6,113 bases of DNA, taken from NCBI GenBank assembly GCA_943325435.2, contig CALPPK020000085.1:1-6113 (forward strand), read 5' to 3'. The position numbers were made by a program, and so were the translations under genes. Each line of letters begins with the position of its first letter. Position 1 is the stretch's first letter. Under the pieces are notes generated by a model that ran no database searches, was not told the DNA's origin, and saw only the letters and a program-made list of their open reading frames with translations. This document shows positions 1-5,361 of this stretch, one piece after another. The DNA is from Bifidobacterium breve. Lineage in GTDB: Bacteria; Actinomycetota; Acidimicrobiia; Acidimicrobiales; Ilumatobacteraceae.

Positions 1-33
1 AATCAACTGTGCGTTAGTAAAGAGGATTGAATT

Positions 34-47
34 AGTCACTACTGACT
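34..47. repeat. Short inverted repeat overlapping the oxidoreductase stop codon
   Basis: AGTCA (34-38) and TGACT (43-47) form a perfect five-base inverted repeat around CTAC, and its last base lies in the oxidoreductase stop codon. On the minus strand it would give a small hairpin at the gene end. The stem is short and AT-containing and no T-run follows, so it is not a convincing intrinsic terminator. It could be chance. Nothing else is recognisable in positions 1-33, where the next gene downstream is outside the window. Confidence 0.2.
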
Positions 48-1240
48 TACACCAACGGTGATAAGGAAGGCAGCGGACGACGGTCCATGGTCTCGCCAAG
101 TTTTGGCATTACTTCCTCAGCAACCATGTGCAACTGGTCCTTCATTTCTTGACGAGTGAGACCAGGAAAGTCAAAAAAGATAATCAGATGTTTGAGATCA
201 AGAAGATCGCGCCAAAAACCGATGGTGTCAACGACATCATCGACGGAGCCGATTGCCTGAATTTTTTGGTCAATCGATTCTTGGACTGTTGGGCAATGGT
301 CGAATGCAACCTTTGAGCCATCTGGATTGCGATAACTAGAAAAGCGGCCATACGGAGCAAGGAAACGGCAGAACTCGTCATGTCCGGGCTTGCCCTTCTT
401 CATGGCAGCTTCACGCGTTTTGCCAACATGAACATTAAGAACAAGGCAACGATCGTCTCCGGGCGCTACAGGTTTGCCCATGTCGTCGCGAATCTTTGCG
501 AACTTATTCCATTTATCTAATTGACTGTCGGCGTTCTGAAGCCAGTACACAGCTTTGTGGCCAGCGCGGGGAACGTATTCGATTGTCTCTGGTGAAGTAA
601 CTGGTTGAAAAATGTCGATACTTCTCTGAGGGCGAGGAATGAGCGTGAGATCGTCAACGTTTGACCCGCGATCAGGAATGTCTTCGGCTGGCAACGTGAA
701 ATGCTCGCCTTTGAATGAGAAACGTTCGTTGGTCCATGCGCGCTTAATGATTTCCAGCGACTCTTCAAAGATTTGGCGGTTGATTCTGTCGTGCTCAGCT
801 GACATGTCGTTGTCTCCAGAAGCAACGACGGTTCCAAGTGGCCATGCTTCACGCGGCACAGTGCCTCGACCGACTCCAAATTCCATTCGTCCACCAGTGA
901 TGATGTCGGCAATTGCGAAGTCTTCTGCGAGACGAAGCGGATTCCATTGAGGAACAACGTTGAACATCTGTCCCAATCTCAAGTTCTTAGTTTGGCTTGC
1001 GAGATGCTGGCCAAAAAGAATCAGGTTGGGAAGAACTTCGTAACCTTCGTATTGAAAGTGATGTTCTGTGAGCCACATTGTGTCGAATCCAAGTGAGTCT
1101 GCGGTGCGAGCCCATTCGACAAGGTTTCTGTAGCACTCAATGACTGCGTCATTGTCGTATCGTCGCGAAGTCGGGGATATTGAGTCGTCCCCAGCGTCTG
1201 GCATAGGAACTGTGCAGAAAAAATTGGTGTCAACTCGCAT
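47..1240 (-). CDS. Luciferase-like (LLM class) flavin-dependent oxidoreductase
   Basis: This 397-residue protein belongs to the bacterial luciferase-like monooxygenase superfamily (TIM-barrel enzymes using FMN or coenzyme F420). Visible family features are an N-terminal beta strand with FFCTVPMPD (7-15), an amphipathic helix leading to GFDTMWLTEHHF (51-62), LRLGQMFNVVPQWNPLRLAE (87-106), and the glycine-rich GGRMEFGVGRG (116-126) that normally helps bind the cofactor phosphate. A helical insertion follows (about 145-190). The C-terminal IGSVDDVVDTI (330-340) and AEEVMPKL (374-381) are typical family endings. The length is slightly above the usual 330-370 and all barrel landmarks are present, so it looks intact. 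The ATG at 1240 sits just before the conserved first strand, has no good Shine-Dalgarno, and lies six bases after TAATTT, suggesting leaderless initiation. It is the last gene of a minus-strand lipid cluster, 64 bases after the phosphodiesterase. The substrate and the choice of FMN or F420 cannot be told from sequence; calling it an alkanal monooxygenase would be overreach. Confidence 0.9.
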   Translation of the reverse strand: MRVDTNFFCTVPMPDAGDDSISPTSRRYDNDAVIECYRNLVEWARTADSLGFDTMWLTEHHFQYEGYEVLPNLILFGQHLASQTKNLRLGQMFNVVPQWNPLRLAEDFAIADIITGGRMEFGVGRGTVPREAWPLGTVVASGDNDMSAEHDRINRQIFEESLEIIKRAWTNERFSFKGEHFTLPAEDIPDRGSNVDDLTLIPRPQRSIDIFQPVTSPETIEYVPRAGHKAVYWLQNADSQLDKWNKFAKIRDDMGKPVAPGDDRCLVLNVHVGKTREAAMKKGKPGHDEFCRFLAPYGRFSSYRNPDGSKVAFDHCPTVQESIDQKIQAIGSVDDVVDTIGFWRDLLDLKHLIIFFDFPGLTRQEMKDQLHMVAEEVMPKLGETMDRRPLPSLSPLV

Positions 1241-1252
1241 GTGTCCAAATTA
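1241..1252 (-). promoter_or_regulatory. Putative leaderless -10 element of the LLM oxidoreductase
   Basis: On the minus strand TAATTT (1252-1247) is followed by exactly six bases (GGACAC) and then the ATG at 1240. This matches the TAnnnT plus six-to-seven-base arrangement known for leaderless actinobacterial transcripts, in which the first transcribed base is the A of the start codon. No convincing -35 box lies at the usual distance. A competing reading is TTAACA (1300-1295), an 18-base spacer and TACATA (1276-1271), which would give a short leader of about 20 bases. Confidence 0.4.
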
Positions 1253-1285
1253 GCCCACTAAGCCGTTTTCTATGTACTCGCTGAG

Positions 1286-1300
1286 TTAACTAGTTGTTAA
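1286..1300. repeat. AT-rich inverted repeat between phosphodiesterase and oxidoreductase
   Basis: TTAAC (1286-1290) and GTTAA (1296-1300) are perfect inverted arms around TAGTT. The overlapping palindromes GTTAAC (1285-1290) and AACTAGTT (1288-1295) share the same bases. It lies right after the phosphodiesterase stop and about 35 bases upstream of the putative oxidoreductase -10, where an operator could sit. With no T-run or GC-rich stem it is a poor terminator. No regulator is known for it, and chance is possible. Confidence 0.25.
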
Positions 1301-1304
1301 GTGT

Positions 1305-2066
1305 TCACCACAAATGGCGGGCAGTGAAGACGTCCTTCAGTGCTCTTGTGTCATCGCTCATAATGCCGTCTACACCCATGTCAAGCAACCGGCCGATCAC
1401 CAGTGGATCGTCAATGGTCCAAACATGAATCTGAAGACCAAGTTGGTGTGCACGAGCGATACTTCGGGGAGTGACCACTGGAATCGGCCCCTGACGAACA
1501 GGCACCTGGGCAATGAGTGCATTTCTAGACGGATTGATCGGAATGCCAGTGCTACTGCTCAACACAAGTCGTGCAACTTCTTGTGGGCCCATTGAGGTGC
1601 ACAGACCAGCGCCAAGTTCCGATCGAATGCGACGTAGGCGTTTGTCGCTAAAACTTCCGACACAAATGCGGTCAAGGCAATTGGTGCGACGAATGGTGTC
1701 AATGAGTGGCTGCATAGCAGTGTCGGATTTACAGTCGATATTTATACGTAGTTCTGGCCAGTTGTTCAATAAGTCTTCAAGTAGTGGAATTGGATCAGTG
1801 CCATCAATTCGTGCAGTAGTCAGAGTTGACCAATCTGTTTCCTCAATTTTCCAAGGCTTACCGCAGGTTCGCTGTAGGTCGTTATCGTGAAATGCGACCA
1901 ACTTCCCATCTCGTGTTGAGTGCACGTCGGTCTCTACGTAGCGATAACCGAGAGTTACTGCATCGTCGAAAGCCCGAAGAGTGTTCTCTGGAGCTGCAGA
2001 AGTTCCTCCGCGGTGGGCGAAAGCTATTGGTGATGTGTTGTCGAGATACGGATGACGAACGACCAT
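1305..2066 (-). CDS. Glycerophosphodiester phosphodiesterase (GDPD family)
   Basis: The enzyme hydrolyses glycerophosphodiesters (deacylated phospholipid head groups) to an alcohol and sn-glycerol 3-phosphate. With the ATG at 2066 it has 253 residues, usual for bacterial cytosolic GDPDs. Family landmarks: AHRGG (17-21, catalytic His18 and Arg19), PENT (26-29, metal-binding Glu27), ETDVH (45-49, Glu45 and Asp47), the second catalytic His in FHDNDL (59-64, His60), the interior strand INIDCK (109-114), HVWTID (214-219) and GVDGIMSDD (231-239). No signal peptide is seen, so it probably acts in the cytoplasm on imported diesters. The start shares one base with the synthetase stop (TAATG), indicating translational coupling in one operon. 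An alternative TTG start at 2093 (262 residues) deserves mention because AAGGA lies six bases before it, inside the synthetase gene. The conserved fold begins after both, so homology does not decide. The exact head-group specificity is unknown. Confidence 0.92.
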   Translation of the reverse strand: MVVRHPYLDNTSPIAFAHRGGTSAAPENTLRAFDDAVTLGYRYVETDVHSTRDGKLVAFHDNDLQRTCGKPWKIEETDWSTLTTARIDGTDPIPLLEDLLNNWPELRINIDCKSDTAMQPLIDTIRRTNCLDRICVGSFSDKRLRRIRSELGAGLCTSMGPQEVARLVLSSSTGIPINPSRNALIAQVPVRQGPIPVVTPRSIARAHQLGLQIHVWTIDDPLVIGRLLDMGVDGIMSDDTRALKDVFTARHLW

Positions 2067-3622
2067 TAGATAGATCGCCCGGCAGCCTTCCAATACTCGT
2101 CCTTCAAAAGACGCTTGTACAACTTGCCGGTCGGATGGCGAGGCAATTCTGGCCTGAAGTCAACTGTGCGAGGGCACTTGATATCTGCCAAATGTGTTTT
2201 GCAGAAGGCGATTAGTTCTTTTGCAAGTGCATCAGCCTCTTCTGGAGATGCGGGCATTGTTACTGGTTGTACAACAGCCTTCACTTCTTCGCCGAAGTCA
2301 TCGTTTGGAACTCCAAAGACCGCAATGTCAATTACCTTCGGGTGGTTGACGAGAATATTCTCTGCTTCTTGTGGATAGATGTTCACTCCGCCAGAAATGA
2401 TCATGAAAGCTTTTCTGTCTGTTAGATACAGGAAATTATCTTTATCTAAGTAGCCAACATCACCAAGAGTGGACCATCCACGACCCTTAGGGTCACGCGA
2501 CGCTTTCGTTTTTTCGGGGTCATTGTGATATTCGAAACTTGCGCTTCCTTCAAAGAAGATTGTGCCTGATTCGCCCTGGGGAAGTTCTTCACCGTTCTCA
2601 TCGCAGATATGCACGATTCCTTGAATGGCTGTGCCAACAGAACCAGGATGTGCAAGCCACATTTCGCTGTTGCAATACACGAAGCCATTGCCTTCCGTAC
2701 CTGCGTAGTACTCGTGAATGATTGGTCCCCACCACGCAATCATGGCCTTCTTCGTTTCAATTGGACAGGGAGCTGCAGCATGGATTGCAACTTTGAAATT
2801 TGAGACGTCGTATTTGTCTCTGATAGCTGGCTCAAGTTTCAACATTCGAATAAACATCGTTGGTACGAGTTGAGTATGTGTTGCTTTGTATTGCTCTGCA
2901 TACTTCAAATACATCTCTGCGTCGAAGTGCTCCATCACAACTGTTGTTCCGCCAGAGGCATGCACTGACATGTTGAAACGCAATGGTGCTGCGTGATACA
3001 GCGGTGCGGGTGACAGATAGATCATGCCTTGCTGAAACTGATACAGGCCTTCAGTGAGCGCGGTAGCAAGACCTGCTGAAGTGCCGAGTGGTGTGCCAGG
3101 AAACGGACGAGTAATGCCCTTTGGCATTCCAGTTGTTCCGCTCGAGTACAACATGTCTGTGCCGTCGACCATGTTTTCAAGTGGGGTAGTAGATGCAGCA
3201 TCAACGGTTGACTCAAAAGAGTCGTAACCATCGATGGTTCCGTCAAGCATCAAGCGAAGATGAACATTCGGAATGTCATTTGCGATCTCTAGGGCCTGAT
3301 CGGCCTTGTACTTAGAGGTGATGAACGCCTTTGCTTGGCAGTCATTCAAGATGTAGGTCAATTCGGCTTTTGTCAGGCGACTCGAGCATGCGGTGTAGAC
3401 AACGCCGGCGTAGTGGCAGCCCCAGATGACTTCTAAGTACCTGCTGTGATTCTCCATACAGATGGCAACGTGATCGCCGGGTTGCAAACCGGCTGCACGA
3501 AGAACATTGCTAAGGCGAATAGCCGCTTCATGTAATTCTAGAAACGTGGTTACTTTGCCCGTCTCGGCGTGAATGACCGCTGGTCGTTGGGGATGGGTGG
3601 CGGCTGTGATTCCTGGGTACAT
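2066..3622 (-). CDS. Acyl-CoA synthetase (AMP-forming, class I adenylate-forming enzyme)
   Basis: This 518-residue enzyme activates a carboxylic acid with ATP to an acyl-adenylate and then an acyl-CoA. All adenylate-forming core motifs are visible: the P-loop YSSGTTGMPKG (159-169), YAGTEG (306-311) that contacts adenine and Mg-ATP, STLGDVGYLD (384-393) with the ribose-binding Asp388, the hinge region LYLTDRKAFMIISGGVNIYP (398-417), and the C-terminal catalytic lysine in HPTGKLYKR (Lys500 in PTGK). Length and domain order (large N-terminal domain, mobile C-terminal domain from about residue 405) are complete. It resembles the FadD-type and steroid or bile-acid CoA ligases of actinobacteria in general layout, but the acyl pocket cannot be matched to a substrate by eye, so no symbol is given. 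The ATG at 3622 is followed directly by family-like sequence and is preceded by TAGTTT and six bases, suggesting a leaderless message. It heads a minus-strand operon with the phosphodiesterase and lies divergent to an acyl-CoA dehydrogenase, which fits beta-oxidation-type catabolism. Confidence 0.93.
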   Translation of the reverse strand: MYPGITAATHPQRPAVIHAETGKVTTFLELHEAAIRLSNVLRAAGLQPGDHVAICMENHSRYLEVIWGCHYAGVVYTACSSRLTKAELTYILNDCQAKAFITSKYKADQALEIANDIPNVHLRLMLDGTIDGYDSFESTVDAASTTPLENMVDGTDMLYSSGTTGMPKGITRPFPGTPLGTSAGLATALTEGLYQFQQGMIYLSPAPLYHAAPLRFNMSVHASGGTTVVMEHFDAEMYLKYAEQYKATHTQLVPTMFIRMLKLEPAIRDKYDVSNFKVAIHAAAPCPIETKKAMIAWWGPIIHEYYAGTEGNGFVYCNSEMWLAHPGSVGTAIQGIVHICDENGEELPQGESGTIFFEGSASFEYHNDPEKTKASRDPKGRGWSTLGDVGYLDKDNFLYLTDRKAFMIISGGVNIYPQEAENILVNHPKVIDIAVFGVPNDDFGEEVKAVVQPVTMPASPEEADALAKELIAFCKTHLADIKCPRTVDFRPELPRHPTGKLYKRLLKDEYWKAAGRSI

Positions 3623-3634
3623 GTCCCCAAACTA
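3623..3634 (-). promoter_or_regulatory. Putative leaderless -10 element of the acyl-CoA synthetase operon
   Basis: On the minus strand TAGTTT (3634-3629) is followed by exactly six bases (GGGGAC) and the ATG at 3622. The spacing and the TAnnnT pattern match those before the oxidoreductase gene. GGGGA could be mistaken for a Shine-Dalgarno, but it ends one base before the ATG, too close for normal ribosome placement. No clear -35 box is seen. Confidence 0.45.
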
Positions 3635-3640
3635 ATTCAA

Positions 3641-3652
3641 TGACGGCTGTCA
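3641..3652. repeat. TGAC-N4-GTCA inverted repeat in the divergent promoter region
   Basis: TGAC (3641-3644) and GTCA (3649-3652) flank GGCT. The element lies immediately upstream of the putative synthetase -10, where a dimeric regulator could block or recruit polymerase. The arms are only four bases, so chance occurrence is quite possible. No regulator gene is encoded in the window. Confidence 0.2.
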
Positions 3653-3658
3653 CACGTA

Positions 3659-3678
3659 GCAGACCGATGGGGCTCTGC
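3659..3678. repeat. Bulged seven-base-pair hairpin in the divergent intergenic region
   Basis: GCAGACC (3659-3665) can pair with GG-C-TCTGC (3671-3678) with a single bulged C at 3673 and a five-base loop (3666-3670). It lies in the 115 bases between the two divergent starts, about 60 bases before the dehydrogenase ATG. It could be an operator half-site pair or a leader hairpin if dehydrogenase transcription starts further upstream. For the dehydrogenase only a weak -10-like TACTGT (3704-3709) was seen, with no matching -35. Confidence 0.25.
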
Positions 3679-3725
3679 CTCGCAAGGGGTATTCAAGTGC
3701 CATTACTGTGGGACGAAAGCCGCAT

Positions 3726-3732
3726 GAAAGGG
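3726..3732 (+). promoter_or_regulatory. Ribosome binding site deciding the acyl-CoA dehydrogenase start
   Basis: GAAAGGG ends five bases before the ATG at 3738, a normal Shine-Dalgarno spacing. It favours this ATG over the in-frame GTG at 3708, which would add ten residues and has no such site. This contrasts with the two minus-strand genes that lack a usable Shine-Dalgarno. Confidence 0.6.
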
Positions 3733-3737
3733 CCACC

Positions 3738-4940
3738 ATGAGCACCACAGAAGTCATCAGCAAAGACGAAACCAAAGTTGTTCAACTCGCAGAGGAACTG
3801 CTGAAGAAGTTTCCGCCTGCAAGTACGCCTGTCGTGGAATTTCTTGGGGCTCAATATGACATGGGGCTCGCGTGGGTGCACTTTCCTGTCGGGCTTGGTG
3901 GACTTGGGGTGTCGCCGAAGTTCCAAAAAGCTGTGAATGAAGTCTTGTATGCCGCGGGTGCGCCGAACCCGATGTATCGCAATCCAATCGGTCACGGAAT
4001 GTGTGGACCAACTGTTGCTGAATGGGGCAGCGACGCACAGAAGAAGCGCTACTTGCGTCCATTGTTCACTGGTGAAGAAATCTGGTGTCAATTGTTCTCA
4101 GAACCCGGTTCTGGTTCGGACTTTGCAGGCCTTTCGTCAAAGGGCATCAAAGACGGCGAAGAGTGGATTGCTAATGGTCAGAAAGTTTGGACGACTCTCG
4201 CTCACCTCTCACGTTTTGGTCTTCTCGTAGTTCGTACTGACCCTGAAGCTGTTAAACATGCCGGTCTTACAGCATTTGTTGTGGATATGCAGGCTCCAGG
4301 TGTTGAAGTGCGTCCGTTGCGCCAGATGACTGGTGAAGCAGAATTCAATGAGGTCTACTTCACTGATGTTCGTATTTCTGAAAGTGAAATGCTTGGCTCA
4401 CCGGGTGATGGCTGGCGTGTAAGTCTCACCACGTTGATGAACGAGCGTGTCTCGATTGGCGGCACCATGCCACAACGTGGGTCAGGCTCAATTGCTTCTG
4501 CAGTTCACGCGTGGCAAGCACTGCCTGAAGATCAACGTGACAGTTCAACTCGTGACGAGTTGATGAAGTTATGGATTCGTGCTGAAGTCCTTCGTCTCAC
4601 CAATATTCGTGCAAACGCGGCTCGCAAAATGGGTTCTCCAGGACCTGAGGGCTCAATTGGAAAAATGGCTGGTGCGGACCTGAATAAGGAGACTTATTCC
4701 TTTGCTGTGAATCTTCAAGGAGCAAATGGGATGTTGTACGGCTCGTATGCAATGACCCGACCTGAGACTGCGATGGCTTTCGATGGAGTTCAAAAAGCTT
4801 TCTTACGTTCGCGCGCAAACACTATTGAAGGTGGAACAACTGAAGTGATGAAGAACATCCTCGGTGAGCGCGTATTGGGTCTTCCAGGTGATGTTCGTGT
4901 TGACCGAGAGGTCGCTTGGAACAAAGTCGCGCGCAACTAG
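3738..4940 (+). CDS. Acyl-CoA dehydrogenase family protein (FAD-dependent)
   Basis: This 400-residue flavoprotein would oxidise an acyl-CoA to the 2,3-enoyl-CoA, passing electrons to ETF. Regions in order: a short helical N-terminal domain (1-115), the first family signature CQLFSEPGSGSD (117-128) beginning the beta domain, NGQKVWTT (146-153) for flavin contacts, VYFTDVRI (206-213), the C-terminal helical domain from about 225, and the closing signature IEGGTTEVMKNILGERVLGL (363-382). The catalytic base is notable. Where medium-chain enzymes have a glutamate before GT near the C terminus, this protein has Gly (IEGGT, Glu364 shifted by one), while NERVSIGG (235-242) puts Glu236 where isovaleryl-CoA and long-chain dehydrogenases carry theirs. 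This alignment is by eye. The length is normal and no frameshift is seen. It is transcribed divergently from the acyl-CoA synthetase, suggesting the two act on the same acid. The substrate could be a branched, long-chain or steroid-derived acyl-CoA; the sequence does not settle this. The ATG was chosen for its GAAAGGG site. Confidence 0.93.
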   Translation: MSTTEVISKDETKVVQLAEELLKKFPPASTPVVEFLGAQYDMGLAWVHFPVGLGGLGVSPKFQKAVNEVLYAAGAPNPMYRNPIGHGMCGPTVAEWGSDAQKKRYLRPLFTGEEIWCQLFSEPGSGSDFAGLSSKGIKDGEEWIANGQKVWTTLAHLSRFGLLVVRTDPEAVKHAGLTAFVVDMQAPGVEVRPLRQMTGEAEFNEVYFTDVRISESEMLGSPGDGWRVSLTTLMNERVSIGGTMPQRGSGSIASAVHAWQALPEDQRDSSTRDELMKLWIRAEVLRLTNIRANAARKMGSPGPEGSIGKMAGADLNKETYSFAVNLQGANGMLYGSYAMTRPETAMAFDGVQKAFLRSRANTIEGGTTEVMKNILGERVLGLPGDVRVDREVAWNKVARN

Positions 4941-4950
4941 TTGTAAGCAA

Positions 4951-5361
4951 TTAGCCCACGTGGGCGAGAAGAATTCCGCAATACGCAGCCAGAAGGGTTG
5001 CTAGTAGGCCTATGGCCCCACCTAATCCTTTTGCAAGCTTTGAAGTTCCGTTCGAATGAATGAGTGTTGCAATGACAGCCATTGCCACAAGCAACATCTT
5101 GATGCCGAATGTAACCATGTATTCAGATGAGTTGTTGGCAACGTCAACTTCCGCAAGACCCCAAGCCCCAGTAAAGACAATCAATATCATCGCTGGCCAC
5201 GCAATGGCTGCATAGCCCTTCGCGATATTTGTTAAAGCCTCAGGGTTTGATTTTCGAAGTCTGGGCACAACTCCTGCAAGCACAATTTGTCCTCCGAGCC
5301 ATACACAAACCGCGAGTATGTGCAGATAGATGCGAATTGAATTCAAGGTGGGTTGGATCAT
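4951..5361 (-). CDS. Small four-helix membrane protein, CopD-like
   Basis: This 136-residue protein has four hydrophobic segments that read as transmembrane helices (about 11-33, 50-70, 82-103 and 112-133) with a basic stretch PRLRKS (33-38) between the first two. No cleavable signal peptide is evident. HILAVCVWLGGQ (14-25) followed by a tryptophan-containing second helix (AIAWPAMILIVFTGAWGL, 52-69) recalls small CopD-type integral membrane proteins (copper-resistance D family), in which histidines near the membrane surface have been suggested to bind copper or haem. His14, His102 and His134 are the histidines here. The family match is by eye, and many such short proteins have no tested function. 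The ATG overlaps the ispH stop (ATGA) and there is no Shine-Dalgarno, so its translation is probably coupled to ispH. No link between its role and isoprenoid synthesis is known to me. It converges on the acyl-CoA dehydrogenase with ten bases between the stops. Confidence 0.75.
   Translation of the reverse strand: MIQPTLNSIRIYLHILAVCVWLGGQIVLAGVVPRLRKSNPEALTNIAKGYAAIAWPAMILIVFTGAWGLAEVDVANNSSEYMVTFGIKMLLVAMAVIATLIHSNGTSKLAKGLGGAIGLLATLLAAYCGILLAHVG
4954..4965. repeat. Perfect 12-base palindrome at the convergent gene end
   Basis: GCCCACGTGGGC is perfectly self-complementary and encodes the last four residues of the CopD-like protein (Ala-His-Val-Gly), directly before its TAA. It lies 14 bases after the dehydrogenase stop. 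In RNA it would form at best a four-pair stem with an ACGT loop and no T-run, so it is a weak terminator candidate on either strand. About one such palindrome is expected by chance in a window this size. Confidence 0.3.

Noticed and set aside
517..957. Second minus-strand frame of 146 codons inside the oxidoreductase gene
   Set aside because: It is an alternative frame of a well-conserved gene, with no family motif and no start signal.
3..2170. Eleven-base repeat TCAACTGTGCG at 3-13 and 2160-2170
   Set aside because: One copy is inside the synthetase coding sequence and the flanks do not match, so it is a chance-level similarity.
3708..3737. Upstream GTG start for the acyl-CoA dehydrogenase
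   Set aside because: It adds ten charged residues with no family resemblance and lacks a ribosome site, whereas the ATG at 3738 has GAAAGGG five bases before it.
1248..4959. Eleven-base direct repeat AATTAGCCCAC at 1248-1258 and 4949-4959
   Set aside because: One copy lies in the oxidoreductase promoter and one over the CopD-like stop. Several 11-base matches are expected by chance in a window of this size, and the contexts do not agree.
4941..4965. Bidirectional terminator between the dehydrogenase and the CopD-like gene
   Set aside because: The palindrome gives only a four-pair stem with a loop and has no T-run on either strand, so an intrinsic terminator is not supported.
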